A stretch of DNA of 64,000 nucleotides from Burkholderiales bacterium. GTDB lineage: Bacteria > Pseudomonadota > Gammaproteobacteria > Burkholderiales > Burkholderiaceae_C. The notes beneath the pieces were generated by a model that was not told where the DNA came from, ran no database searches, and saw only the letters and a list, made by a program, of their open reading frames with translations. The position numbers and the translations under genes were made by a program. The stretch is from assembly GCA_016219375.1 (NCBI GenBank), contig JACRNC010000008.1:1-64000 (forward strand), given 5' to 3'. Shown here piece after piece: positions 27,353 to 36,043 of the stretch. Every line of letters begins with the position of its first letter. Within the stretch, counting starts at the first letter, position 1.

Positions 27353-27391
27353 TCCGGCTCGGCTGATCAGCAGCCACGCCGCAGACCGCAA

Positions 27392-27427
27392 GGCCCGCCC
27401 CGGGGTGACCCGGGCGGGCCTTCTGCT
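27392..27427 (+). terminator. Intrinsic terminator-like hairpin after the porin/PstS-like operon
   Basis: A perfect 9-bp GC stem (27392-27400 with 27412-27420, 11-base loop) is followed by TTCTGCTTT. It sits 40 bp after the stop of the PstS-like gene, where a terminator is expected. The T tract is interrupted, so it may be leaky. Confidence 0.65.
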
Positions 27428-27664
27428 TTGCCGGGGCTGGTGTTCGCGATGCCGCGGTCACGCTGGCTGACGGGCCGTATCCCGCGCACGGGCGCTGGGC
27501 CGTCCCGCGTCACTCCCGCCCCGGAAGCCAGCCCGGCAACCGCCACGCCGGCGGGCCGAAGGCCGTATCAGGCTCGCGCAGGCGACACCCGACAGGCCAC
27601 GCTCGCGGCGCAACGGTCAGGCGCCACCATCCGCTCAGCCCAGCCCAGCCCAGCGTCCAGGCCT
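27428..27664. other. Convergent intergenic region, nothing recognised
   Basis: Between the terminator and the stop of the PglL-like gene on the other strand. It holds only short CAGCC repeats near 27638-27660 and no supported gene. Confidence 0.4.
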
Positions 27665-29677
27665 TCAGCGGAAATCCCGCCAGTCCATCGGCCGCCCCTC
27701 ATACGGCAGGCACTGGAAGGGGATCTCGTCCTCGTCTTCCAGCGGCTCGGCGCAGACGTCCAGGAAGGGCTCGTCGGCAAAGCGGCGGAACTCGCGCAGC
27801 CGGTCGGCGACGAAGCGGGCCTTGTCCGTCTGCCCGTGCGCGGCCAGGGCCTTGGCATAGGCGACCATCAGCCGCGCGTCGATCAGGTGGCGCAGCGGTC
27901 GCTCGAAGGCCGACAGCGGCGGGCTCGGCTCGGTGGTGGCCTTGGCATAGTCGGCCTGGAAGCCGAAGAGCAGGCTCTTCTGCCCGCGCTCGATGCGGGC
28001 CTCAAGCGGCCCGGCATGCGTGGCCGGGGTGAAGATCTGCACCACCACCAGGTAGTCGGCCAGCGCCAGCACCGCGGCCACGATCAAGCCCGCGCCGCCG
28101 GCCCGCAAGCCCCAGCGCCAGGCGCGGTCCGCCCGTGCGGCGGCCAGCGCAACACCGTGGCGGCCGCCGCCGTCGTCATCGGCCGGATAGGCCGCGCTCT
28201 GCGGCGCCGCAGCGTCGGCCGCGCGGCCCTCGCCGCCCGCGCCCTGGCCGGTGCGTGCAGCACCCGGCGCCCCACCATCCGCCGCCAGCCCCAGCCCCCA
28301 GAAGGCCAGCGTGGGCAGCAGGAAGTAGGCGTACCACAGCGGGTACTCCAGCAGGCTGTGCAGGCCCACCAACAGCACCATGTAGAGCAGCACCCGCGCG
28401 CCGGCGGCGCCGATCGCACCCGGCGCGGCAGCATCCACCGGCCGCAGCGCCTGCGCCGCCAGCCGCCACAGCGCCCAGCCCAGCGCGCCCATCACCACCA
28501 GCCCCAGCGGCAGCCCCAGCTCCACCAGCAACTGCAGCACGATGTTGTGCGTGTGGTCGAAGAAGGCCACCGGCCGCTCGGGCGACGGCGTCAGACTCCA
28601 GGCGAAGTTGAACTGCCCGAAGCCCACGCCCACCCAGGGCTCCAGGCGGATCAGCGCCACCGTGTCGCGCCAGATGGCAAAGCGCGAGCTGGAGATGTCG
28701 CTGCCGTCATGCAGCCGCGCCTCGCCGCCAAACGCCTGGCCCTGCAGGTGCGACAGCGCCGACATGGCGAGCCACCCCGCGGCATAGATCACCGGCGCCA
28801 GCACCAGCGCACGCCGCACCCCGCGCGGCAGGCTGCGGTCCAGCGCCCCCCACACCGCCAGCATCAGCACGCCCACCAGCCCCGTGCGCGAGGCCGTCAA
28901 CATCACCCCCAGCACCAGCGCCGCGATCACCCAGGGCGCCAGGCGGCCCAGCAGCGCCGCTGCGCCAGCGGCCCAGCTACCGGCGCCCTGCCCCTGCCGC
29001 ATGTCGCGCGCCCCATCGCGCCCGCCCACGGCATCCGCCGCAGCGCCTGCAGCACCGCTGCGCGAACCGGACGGCCCCGCCACCATGGCCAGCCATACCG
29101 CCGCCGCACAGCCCCACAGCATCAGCGTGCTCAGATGATTGGGCTGCCGCAGATTGCCCGTAGCCCGCCCCACCAGCGTCGGCGCCGCCAGCACCTTGCC
29201 ATCCGCCCACTGTGGCGCGAACACTTGCGCGCAGCCGATCGCCAGGCCCAGCAGACCAGCCAGCACTAGCGCCAGGCACACCGCCGACATCCACTGCCGC
29301 GCCCCAGCGGAGCGCCCCGCCCGCCTTGAAGCCAGCAACACTACCGCCCCGGCCAGCAGCATCCCGCCAGAGGACAAGGCCGCATCCATCGGCAGCCCCC
29401 GGCTGGCGGAGCCGGCGATGCCCAGCAACACGGCCGCGACTGCCACCAGCACTGCCCACAGGCCGCCGTCTGCCCCGCGCGCAGTGTCGGCTCTGCCCGG
29501 CACAAGCGCCAGCGCCCACAAGGCCACCCCCCACCCCGCCAGCGCGATGACCTGGTTGAAGAAGGTGGCCGAGGGGGAGACGTTGAAGGCGAGGAGGGTG
29601 GGGGCGGCGAGGGCGAGGAGGGAGCTCAGGGTCAAAAAGCTTCCCAGGACAGCTTCGTAAGCCAATTTCCCGTGCAT
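27665..29677 (-). CDS. PglL-family O-oligosaccharyltransferase (Wzy_C ligase), probably pilin-specific
   Basis: About 670 residues from ATG 29677, which lies 14 bp after the methyltransferase stop with GGGG six bases upstream; an ATG at 29734 would overlap it by 43 bp. Twelve or so hydrophobic segments cover the first 450 residues. The Wzy_C-type periplasmic loop is visible: VALIRLEPWVGVGFGQFNFAW and the FFDHTHNIVLQLLVELGLPLG histidine motif used by O-antigen and PglL/PilO ligases. A soluble C-terminal domain (about 470-670) resembles Wzy_C_2/PglL_A. By family it transfers an undecaprenyl-linked glycan to Ser/Thr of pilin in the periplasm. It ends a minus-strand run that begins with a type IV pilin, which is the likely acceptor. 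Confidence 0.85.
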   Translation of the reverse strand: MHGKLAYEAVLGSFLTLSSLLALAAPTLLAFNVSPSATFFNQVIALAGWGVALWALALVPGRADTARGADGGLWAVLVAVAAVLLGIAGSASRGLPMDAALSSGGMLLAGAVVLLASRRAGRSAGARQWMSAVCLALVLAGLLGLAIGCAQVFAPQWADGKVLAAPTLVGRATGNLRQPNHLSTLMLWGCAAAVWLAMVAGPSGSRSGAAGAAADAVGGRDGARDMRQGQGAGSWAAGAAALLGRLAPWVIAALVLGVMLTASRTGLVGVLMLAVWGALDRSLPRGVRRALVLAPVIYAAGWLAMSALSHLQGQAFGGEARLHDGSDISSSRFAIWRDTVALIRLEPWVGVGFGQFNFAWSLTPSPERPVAFFDHTHNIVLQLLVELGLPLGLVVMGALGWALWRLAAQALRPVDAAAPGAIGAAGARVLLYMVLLVGLHSLLEYPLWYAYFLLPTLAFWGLGLAADGGAPGAARTGQGAGGEGRAADAAAPQSAAYPADDDGGGRHGVALAAARADRAWRWGLRAGGAGLIVAAVLALADYLVVVQIFTPATHAGPLEARIERGQKSLLFGFQADYAKATTEPSPPLSAFERPLRHLIDARLMVAYAKALAAHGQTDKARFVADRLREFRRFADEPFLDVCAEPLEDEDEIPFQCLPYEGRPMDWRDFR

Positions 29678-29691
29678 GGTGGCCCCAACGC

Positions 29692-30333
29692 CTAGCGCAC
29701 AGAGACCGACCCAAACGACTGAATGCCTTTGCAATTACCTCGGGAGGGCATCAACCCTGCCACGACGCCGGCTAACTCTGCGTCGTCCCAAGAGCCTTTG
29801 AAGGCTAGCGCATGAAGACCGTAAATGAGATCTCGCGCTATGGCTACGCCTTCGAATCCCGCCGCGAGTAGAGCCCGTGACAGAGTCACATCAGTGAACG
29901 CCGTTTTATGAGCCATATATTGATTGCCTGCGGCAATGGCGGCCTGATGCCCATAAATAATATCAACAGCAGCAATCGGACCCGCCGGCGAAATGTATAG
30001 AGGCTTGTCCAGCGCCCCCTCCGCCACAGCCTCAGCGACCGACTGCATGTCAGGGCACAGTATGACTGCAAAACTCTTATTAGCCAACACTCTATAAAAT
30101 TCGCTCAATACCCCCGGAACCTCAAACCCCCAGACATGCTCAATGTTGTGTGATGAATAAATGGCATCTATAACCCCATCCTCGATCAGAGACATGTCCT
30201 GCAATGTCCCAACGATATCGGGGCCGACACTGGCGTCGATATCATAACGGAGCTCATGCCATCCCGAATGAAGGAAAATGGGCAGATTCTGGAGTCTCGT
30301 TGGACCGCAGCCAACATGCAGCAATGTTTTCAT
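29692..30333 (-). CDS. Class I SAM methyltransferase-like protein
   Basis: 213 residues. The N-terminal LLHVGCGPTRLQNLP has the E/DxGxGxG-like motif I of SAM-binding proteins, followed by RYDIDASVGPDIVGTLQDM and YSSHNIEHVWGFEVPGVLSEFYRVL, the usual wording of small sugar- or glycan-locus methyltransferases. The start ATG overlaps the stop of the glycosyltransferase gene (ATGA), so translation is coupled. It may methylate the glycan made by the locus. AT-rich codon use contrasts with the chromosome around it. It could alternatively be a regulatory or non-catalytic relative. Confidence 0.8.
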   Translation of the reverse strand: MKTLLHVGCGPTRLQNLPIFLHSGWHELRYDIDASVGPDIVGTLQDMSLIEDGVIDAIYSSHNIEHVWGFEVPGVLSEFYRVLANKSFAVILCPDMQSVAEAVAEGALDKPLYISPAGPIAAVDIIYGHQAAIAAGNQYMAHKTAFTDVTLSRALLAAGFEGVAIARDLIYGLHALAFKGSWDDAELAGVVAGLMPSRGNCKGIQSFGSVSVR

Positions 30334-33263
30334 ACGCGAACTCCGTTAGCAAAATCATCCAGCGCGCAAAGAGCGTCCTCGGCATCGCGAAAAGGCACAG
30401 ATGCCCCAAGAGGATGATTGGGTTGAATCATAAACGGATCGAATCCCTTTTTTGCGCACAAATGCATCAATCCAGGCGCACGCTCTCGAGGATCCCGAAC
30501 GAAATCGGTGCTTAAGAAGATACCCAGGTTGCGATGTACTGCGGCGCGAGCCCCACCATCAACTACCCTCGCTATCCAGTCCTCTTCCAGCAAATAATCT
30601 GCCCCGATAAGTTCTTCATCAAAGCGCACAGCAGGGATCGCAGAGGACTGGAATGCGATGAGCGCTCCATCGAGCACGGCCATGTCCCCAACCAGCTCGT
30701 CACACCCCTCCCCCATCCACTGCGCCTCCACCCCACCTGGAATCTCCTGAGAGGCAGTAAGAAATCCACCAGCTTTAGCGGTGATGACTTCAGCTCGCCA
30801 GTCAATCCTTTTCCACTGGCGGGCTCCGGCAATCCCGATCACATCGTATCGCTGCAGAGCGTTTAGCACCCTATGGAAGAAGTCAGATCTAGAGACTTGC
30901 GCCGCCTTCTGGAGAATAATGATCGCCCCCCAATCCTCTTGAAGCACGGAGCGATACGCTCTATAGCGTGTCGCCATGTCGCAACGGCGATATGACACCG
31001 AGTAGCCTGTCGGCACCTGCAGCAATTTGCGCATGCGACCCACAGTCAAATCATAAACATCGACCTCATCGCACGGGATCAGCATACATATCTCTTTGTT
31101 TTCCGTCAAGGAGGGCGCAGAGAAAATAACGTTTTGCCCCGGGCCTTGTGGTAAGCAGCCAAGCCGCAGCAAGGCCATCTGCTGCCGATCAAAATCGTCC
31201 TGAACCTGTTGTTGAGACGCCAACTGCAGCAGATGCCGTGCGCGCTCATGCCGCCCGCCCACGATATGCCACCGCACCAAGGTAATTACTGCCTCCACCC
31301 AATCTCGACCACTGAAGTCAACCAGATCGCGCTCTAGCACCTCTGCCGCATCGTCACGATTTTCCGTTGCCTGGATGTGCGCGGCCAGTAGACGCATCCC
31401 CGCACTTTGCGGATAGTGTCGCGTGCCATACCGAGCAATTCGAGAAGCAGCTTCAGTGTCCCCATGCTGAAGCACGGTATAAGCTCGCCGCAAGATTTCA
31501 GCCTCTGGGATTGGGCCGACGTGCGGCGTGGGATAATGATCAAATCCGCCCTCTACCAAAACCTTGCACACCTCCTCGAACTGGCGCGCATAGCGGGCGC
31601 CGTCCCCGAGCCCCGTGGCCATAAAGCGCTTTCTAGCACCCAAGCGGTAGGCCCGCATCCTAAGGGGATCAGTCGCCAGATCCACAGCGATTCGTACATA
31701 TTGCTCATAGTCGCTTGCGATTAGTTCCGGCGCACCCATATTGGAAAGGACAGAGGCCCCCATCCGACTCGTCAGCGCCCGGCCGGCTAGCGACACTATG
31801 GGAACACCCATGTATGCAGCAAAGCAACTGGTGGTCCCCCCGTTGAACGGGTAAGTGTCCAAAACGATGTCGATATCGCGATAAGACTGAAAGAACGCCA
31901 AGCCAGCCTCGGCATTAGCGAGTTCGACTTGATCGAAGTCAATGCCCCCTTGAATCAGCCGCTGCGACAGCTTCTCTCGCACCACAGGATCGCGAAAGTT
32001 TATGGACCTGAGCAACAGCCTACTCCCCGGGACCTGCTTGAGTATTGTCGCCCATGCTGAAATGGCGTCATCAGATATTTTCGCCACATTGCCCACGCAA
32101 CCAAAAGTGACGAAACCCTTACTTTCTGCAGGCGGCTCAGCAACCTCCCCTGCGTCCTCCTTAGGGTCGAAGCACCAGAACGATTCGGCCAGCGGAACCG
32201 CGCGTTCTGTATACAGCGCGGGCGCCTCCTCATTTACGATAAATTTATCCAAGAGCTTTGCATCTACGGAGGCAAGCCCGGTTGTCGGCGGGTAGCCCAA
32301 AGCCGTGATTTGCACCTTAGCCAAACGTTGGCGCAACAGAATTATTCTGTTGTGCGAGGAGTGCCCCGCCAGCTCCACAAGAACATCCAAGCGATGCGAT
32401 AAAAATATATCCATCAGCTCTAGATCGCTTCTGTTGAAAACTTCAAAAAAATTCTCTGACGCAGCGCGAATATGTTCCGTCTGCGCGTCGGCCATCGGCC
32501 CGTCGTGGTACACGAAAATTTCCACCCGACTGCGGTCATGCCCTTCGAGAAGCGGCCTGAAGAAATACCTTACTGAGTGATTGCGAAGATCTGGCGACCA
32601 ATACCCAATCCGAAGTCTCTTTTTAACGCCCCCCTCTCCGTCACCACCAATGCGGGCAAGAGAGCTTTTCAACTCATCCGAAGTACACTCTGCGTCACGC
32701 GCAGTCTCGGCCCAGAACCGGTGTTCTGATGCCAGCAGATATTCATCTTCTTCACTATAGGCGCTGTAAAAAAGATAGCAGTTTGCGTAGCGCATCTTGT
32801 CAAATGATGCGAGCCAAGCGCGCTTTTCATAATGTCGCGCAGCTGCCACCTCCCCGACGCCCATGCAATAAGAGGCGTACACTGCGTCGATATGGCACAT
32901 CTGGGGATCAATAAGCTTGGCCGCCTGCAGAATCGGCAGCGCCTCTGCCGATCGCCCTTTCTCGATAAGCATCTTGGCACGATTGACAAGTACTGGGACG
33001 AACGTATCGTCCAACGAGTAAGCCAAGTCGAATACTGCCTCTGCTTCCGCTTCGTCCCCGATGTCGGCCAAGCACGCACCCAAGTCATTCAAGGCCCCAA
33101 CATTCCCTGGATCGACCTCCAGCACCTTGCGGAAATAAGCAATGGCCTCTCGCGGCCTACCCTGGGTCATGAGTACCGCGGCCTTCTGCAGATCAGTGCC
33201 CCCCCGGGGGGTGGGCGACTTCCTGAAGGGCGAGATCAGTGTCTTTAGTAGCTGGCGAAGCAT
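30330..33263 (-). CDS. TPR/OGT-type (GT41, SPINDLY-like) glycosyltransferase fused to a GT2-like C-terminal domain
   Basis: About 977 residues from ATG 33263; no strong ribosome site distinguishes it from a TTG at 33284. TPR-like helices span about 25-140 (AIAYFRKVLEVDPGNVGALNDLG). The O-GlcNAc-transferase-like catalytic part spans about 210-570, with LRIGYWSPDLRNHSVRYF, VDVLVELAGHSSHNRIILL, VTFGCVGNVAKIS and DIVLDTYPFNGGTTSC. A linker with further TPR-like helices follows. The last 230 residues (YDVIGIAGARQWKR, VVAVLDGALIAF-type wording, RFDEELIGADYLLEEDW) resemble a Glyco_tranf_2_5/GT2-like domain, so the protein may carry two transferases. GT41 enzymes glycosylate Ser/Thr or extend glycans in the cytoplasm. 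Composition is much AT-richer than the flanks, a sign of transfer. Confidence 0.8.
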   Translation of the reverse strand: MLRQLLKTLISPFRKSPTPRGGTDLQKAAVLMTQGRPREAIAYFRKVLEVDPGNVGALNDLGACLADIGDEAEAEAVFDLAYSLDDTFVPVLVNRAKMLIEKGRSAEALPILQAAKLIDPQMCHIDAVYASYCMGVGEVAAARHYEKRAWLASFDKMRYANCYLFYSAYSEEDEYLLASEHRFWAETARDAECTSDELKSSLARIGGDGEGGVKKRLRIGYWSPDLRNHSVRYFFRPLLEGHDRSRVEIFVYHDGPMADAQTEHIRAASENFFEVFNRSDLELMDIFLSHRLDVLVELAGHSSHNRIILLRQRLAKVQITALGYPPTTGLASVDAKLLDKFIVNEEAPALYTERAVPLAESFWCFDPKEDAGEVAEPPAESKGFVTFGCVGNVAKISDDAISAWATILKQVPGSRLLLRSINFRDPVVREKLSQRLIQGGIDFDQVELANAEAGLAFFQSYRDIDIVLDTYPFNGGTTSCFAAYMGVPIVSLAGRALTSRMGASVLSNMGAPELIASDYEQYVRIAVDLATDPLRMRAYRLGARKRFMATGLGDGARYARQFEEVCKVLVEGGFDHYPTPHVGPIPEAEILRRAYTVLQHGDTEAASRIARYGTRHYPQSAGMRLLAAHIQATENRDDAAEVLERDLVDFSGRDWVEAVITLVRWHIVGGRHERARHLLQLASQQQVQDDFDRQQMALLRLGCLPQGPGQNVIFSAPSLTENKEICMLIPCDEVDVYDLTVGRMRKLLQVPTGYSVSYRRCDMATRYRAYRSVLQEDWGAIIILQKAAQVSRSDFFHRVLNALQRYDVIGIAGARQWKRIDWRAEVITAKAGGFLTASQEIPGGVEAQWMGEGCDELVGDMAVLDGALIAFQSSAIPAVRFDEELIGADYLLEEDWIARVVDGGARAAVHRNLGIFLSTDFVRDPRERAPGLMHLCAKKGFDPFMIQPNHPLGASVPFRDAEDALCALDDFANGVRV

Positions 33264-33325
33264 ATCGGCAGGAGGTCGGCGCAAGCACCGTCAGTCGTCT
33301 GAAGCTGGAGTAATGCGCAGCAGCC

Positions 33326-33640
33326 TTAACTGCGCTTGGAGGCGGCTTTTGCAAGCGCGATGGCTAAGCTTTCCGTCGCCAGGTTGACGAAGTCATCCCC
33401 GTAACCTCGATCCTTAGCTGCCCACCTGAAGTTGTTAGCCAGCATCACTCGGCGAAGGTATCCCATCTTTTGTTCATTCTGATATGCGACGGCAAGTTCG
33501 CACGCTCTCTCAACTACCTTGGTCACCTTATTGACCGACAATACTCGCTTCTGCTCTCCGAGCAACTTGGGAGCAAGTTCGCGCGCCATTTGATTAGCCA
33601 ACTCAGCGGCGAACTGCTTATCTCCGGAAAATTTAAACAC
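33326..33640 (-). CDS. Small protein of unknown function in the pilin-glycosylation locus
   Basis: 104 residues, MFKFSGDKQFAAELANQMA at the start, predicted mostly helical and soluble, with a basic and Ala-rich character (RVLSVNKVTKVVERACELA, VNLATESLAIALAKAASKRS). No signal peptide or membrane segment. I do not recognise the family. It begins 18 bp beyond the terminator that follows the pilin gene and precedes the large glycosyltransferase gene by 62 bp, so it may be expressed by read-through or from its own promoter. Lower GC than the window average. Confidence 0.7.
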   Translation of the reverse strand: MFKFSGDKQFAAELANQMARELAPKLLGEQKRVLSVNKVTKVVERACELAVAYQNEQKMGYLRRVMLANNFRWAAKDRGYGDDFVNLATESLAIALAKAASKRS

Positions 33641-33663
33641 TTGCGCCTTTCGTGAACAAAATG

Positions 33664-33688
33664 AAAAAGCCCCTCGGTGAGGGGCTTT
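33664..33688 (-). terminator. Intrinsic terminator of the pilin gene
   Basis: On the minus strand a 10-bp perfect stem (arms 33679-33688 and 33666-33675, 3-base loop) runs into TTTTT. It lies 18 bp after the pilin stop codon and is the clearest Rho-independent terminator in the window. Confidence 0.92.
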
Positions 33689-33706
33689 GCGAGGGAGCGC
33701 CGAATT

Positions 33707-34132
33707 TTAGCTGCGGCAAGAACCCGGAACATACTTGACCGGAGTGCCCGTGCAGGTCCAAGTCAGCGTTCCCGCAGTGGACTGGACGGTCGGAGTCAGC
33801 GTAACAGTGACGTTCTGACCAACCGAGGTCGTTGCCGTCGTACCAGTAACCGTGATGACCCCATTGGTGGCCACAGACGCGGTTGCGACCTTGCCGGTCG
33901 TTGCAATGGCGCAATCAGTAGATACGGCCGTGGGGACAGTTGCGCCGCCCACACTCTGGTAAGCCTCGGAAACGCAAGTGCGAGCAGAACTGGCTGCCAG
34001 CATGAGTTCGGAAACGCGGGCACGAACCGTGTAGTCCTGATACGCCGGCAGCGCCACGGCTGCCAAGATGCCGATGATCGCCACGACGATCATCAGTTCG
34101 ATGAGGGTGAAACCTTGTTGAACGCGCTTCAT
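33707..34132 (-). CDS. pilA: Type IVa major pilin (PilA/PilE-like)
   Basis: 141 residues from an ATG with AGGAG seven bases upstream. The short leader MKRVQQG is cut by prepilin peptidase before Phe8, giving the classic [20 protein letters not shown] helix with Glu at mature position 5. Cysteines at 53, 74, 127 and 139 include a pair positioned to close the C-terminal disulfide loop ([13 protein letters not shown]). The Ser/Thr-rich region between 60 and 125 offers many possible O-glycosylation sites. A sigma-54-like promoter precedes it, a strong terminator follows, and the PglL-like ligase lies in the same locus. It forms the pilus fibre for twitching, adhesion or DNA uptake. Confidence 0.96.
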   Translation of the reverse strand: MKRVQQGFTLIELMIVVAIIGILAAVALPAYQDYTVRARVSELMLAASSARTCVSEAYQSVGGATVPTAVSTDCAIATTGKVATASVATNGVITVTGTTATTSVGQNVTVTLTPTVQSTAGTLTWTCTGTPVKYVPGSCRS

Positions 34133-34203
34133 TTGTGAGCTCCTAAGTTGATCGTCCAGCGTGTCAGGGCAGGAGTCCCTTGGGGACTGGGCGGAGGGCA
34201 TTG

Positions 34204-34219
34204 TGCAGATGGCGTGCCA
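34204..34219 (-). promoter_or_regulatory. Sigma-54 (RpoN) type promoter of pilA
   Basis: On the minus strand TGGCAC, five bases, then CTGCA matches TGGCAC-N5-TTGCA with one mismatch, with GG and GC at the required spacing. The predicted start leaves a leader of about 60 bases before the pilin ATG. PilR-activated sigma-54 promoters are the norm for pilA in proteobacteria. Confidence 0.7.
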
Positions 34220-34380
34220 GCGGCCGATCCGCGGAAATCCGTGTGGTTGTGCACGCTGTTTTGAGGATGGCACTCACATGAGGGACGGTTCGCGTCGCCT
34301 GGCGGCCGGGCCGCAGGGGCGGCTGCCGCGTTTCGTCACATCAGCGTAACGCGATGTGAGCGAGGTGGCCCCGCGGCACC

Positions 34381-35277
34381 CTACACCCCGAACACCTGCC
34401 CCTCGCGCAGCGGCTCGATGCGGTGGCGGGAGTCCAGGGCGCGGATCTGGGACAGCACGGCGGGCAGCTCGCCCGGCTTGGTGTGGGTGATGTGGACGCT
34501 GACGCTGCCGTCGAGCTGCGTGAGCTCGGCGGCCAGGCTGTGCGGGGCCAGGTGGCCGCTGATGGCGGCCAGGTGGCGCTCGTCGTCGCCGAAGGCGGTC
34601 TCGATGATGAGGTGGGCGATGGGCCGGCCGGCGAGCGTCGCCCACAGGGCGGGGTTGGGGCCGGTGTCGCCGGTGTAGACCCACCAGCCGGGGTCGGTCT
34701 CGGGCAGGGCGTCTTCGGTGCGGCCAGGGTGGCCGTGGACGGCGAAGCCGCAGGCGGGCACGGTGTGCGCGGCGGGCAGCACCTCCAGCCGGCGGGTGGT
34801 CTGGCCGCGGCCGGGCAGGTCGATGACCTGGCCGATGGCGATCTCGTGGAAGACGATCAGCGGCTGCTCGGCGCTGGGCAGGCGGGTGAAGTCCGGCCAG
34901 ATGATGCCGTTGAAGATGTGCTGGCGCAGGGCCTGCAGGGTCTCGGGCAGGGCGTGGACGTGGATGGGGCGCAGGCGCGGCGGGGCCGGCAGCGGGCCGT
35001 TGGGGGCGCAGGCGATGGCGCTGGGCAGGCCGTCTGCGGGCAGCTCGGCCGGGGCCTTGCGCAGGCTGATGACGCTGTCGGCCAGCAGCGGGATGCCCAG
35101 GACGTGGTCCAGATGGCTGTGGCTGATGAAGATGTGCTCGATGCGGGCCAGCTCGTCCAGCCGCAGCTCGCCCACGCCGGAGCCGGCATCCAGCAGGATG
35201 TCGTCGTCGACCAGGAAGGCGGTGGTGTGGCAGCGCGCGGCGATGGAGCCGGAGCAGCCGAGGACGCGGACTTGCAT
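34381..35277 (-). CDS. Class II 3',5'-cyclic nucleotide phosphodiesterase-like metallo-beta-lactamase-fold protein
   Basis: 298 residues from ATG 35277. Metal-binding HSHLDH (His53, His55, Asp57, His58) follows a DAGSGVGELRL motif. A second-metal His lies in VLPAAHTVPACGFAV and Asp in YTGDTGPN, with a further His in ITHTKPGEL. The FLVDDDILLDAG start and overall layout fit the yeast PDE1/CpdP class II cyclic-AMP phosphodiesterases rather than beta-lactamases. It would set cytoplasmic cAMP levels. It lies upstream of the pilin gene on the same strand after 248 bp; cAMP commonly controls pilus genes, but a link here is inference. Confidence 0.82.
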   Translation of the reverse strand: MQVRVLGCSGSIAARCHTTAFLVDDDILLDAGSGVGELRLDELARIEHIFISHSHLDHVLGIPLLADSVISLRKAPAELPADGLPSAIACAPNGPLPAPPRLRPIHVHALPETLQALRQHIFNGIIWPDFTRLPSAEQPLIVFHEIAIGQVIDLPGRGQTTRRLEVLPAAHTVPACGFAVHGHPGRTEDALPETDPGWWVYTGDTGPNPALWATLAGRPIAHLIIETAFGDDERHLAAISGHLAPHSLAAELTQLDGSVSVHITHTKPGELPAVLSQIRALDSRHRIEPLREGQVFGV

Positions 35278-36043
35278 CGGGGCGTCGTGAGGGCGCGGGA
35301 GCCGGCCATTGTGCGCGGCCGTCTTGTTGGAAAAACAGGTGTTTGACGCGCCGTGAGGGTGGGCGTGAAGGGGATCACGTGCGGAGGGCACGCGGCCCCG
35401 TGATCGCGGTGCGTACGGGGTAACGGCGGGTAACGAGCGGTAAGGGGCGGGAAGACCGGCGGAGGTCTTTACCGGTGTCCGGGTACGCCGTGGGCTCACA
35501 GCCATACACGCCGCGGTTGCGCCTGGACGCGCCCTCGCCCTCGTCATGCCCCAGACCAATAGTCGATCCCGCAAGCGCGGCGTCGCCCATGCCGCAGGGC
35601 GACAGGGCGCACCAAGCCCCGGCCGCATCACGGGAGACCGGTGCACGGCGCACCGTGTCGCATGCGGATGAGGCAGAGGCCCGGGCGGGGTGGCCGCGCG
35701 CCTGAGCGCAGCCGAGAAGCGCAGCGCGGGCGGCGGCGCGCGCAGCGCGATTCAATGAACTGACTCGCCGGCGTATGTCCGAACGCAGCGAACGTCAGTG
35801 AGCGTAGTGAGTTCGACGGCGCGCCGCCCGCGCGAGCATCGCAGGGCACCCTCGCGCAGCGAGGGCAAGCGCTTGAAGCGCGGCCACCCCGCCCGGGTCT
35901 GTGCCGGTCGCGGCCGGAGCCCCCCACCAGCGCATGCGACTGGCTGGTTCAACACGACGACGTTCTGATTGGCCAGCGCCTCGGGCATCTGACCCGCTCG
36001 GCCTCCCGGCATCGAGGCAGACGACGCCAGCGCAACCGCGCAC
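35278..36043. other. 766-bp gene-poor gap
   Basis: No gene I can support. Near 35400-35450 there are repeated GGTAACGGCGGGTAACGAGCGGTAAG-like units. Near 35780-35815 there is a run of interleaved short repeats (GAACGCAGCGAACG, GTGAGCGTAGTGAG). GATCACG at 35373 and CGTGATC near 35399 form an inverted pair. The open frames across it have atypical composition and no family resemblance. It might be a decayed mobile or coding sequence. Confidence 0.45.

Noticed and set aside
35375-35755. 126-codon minus-strand frame in the 766-bp gap
   Set aside because: No family, no start signals and atypical composition. It could be a fossil, so only the gap is described.
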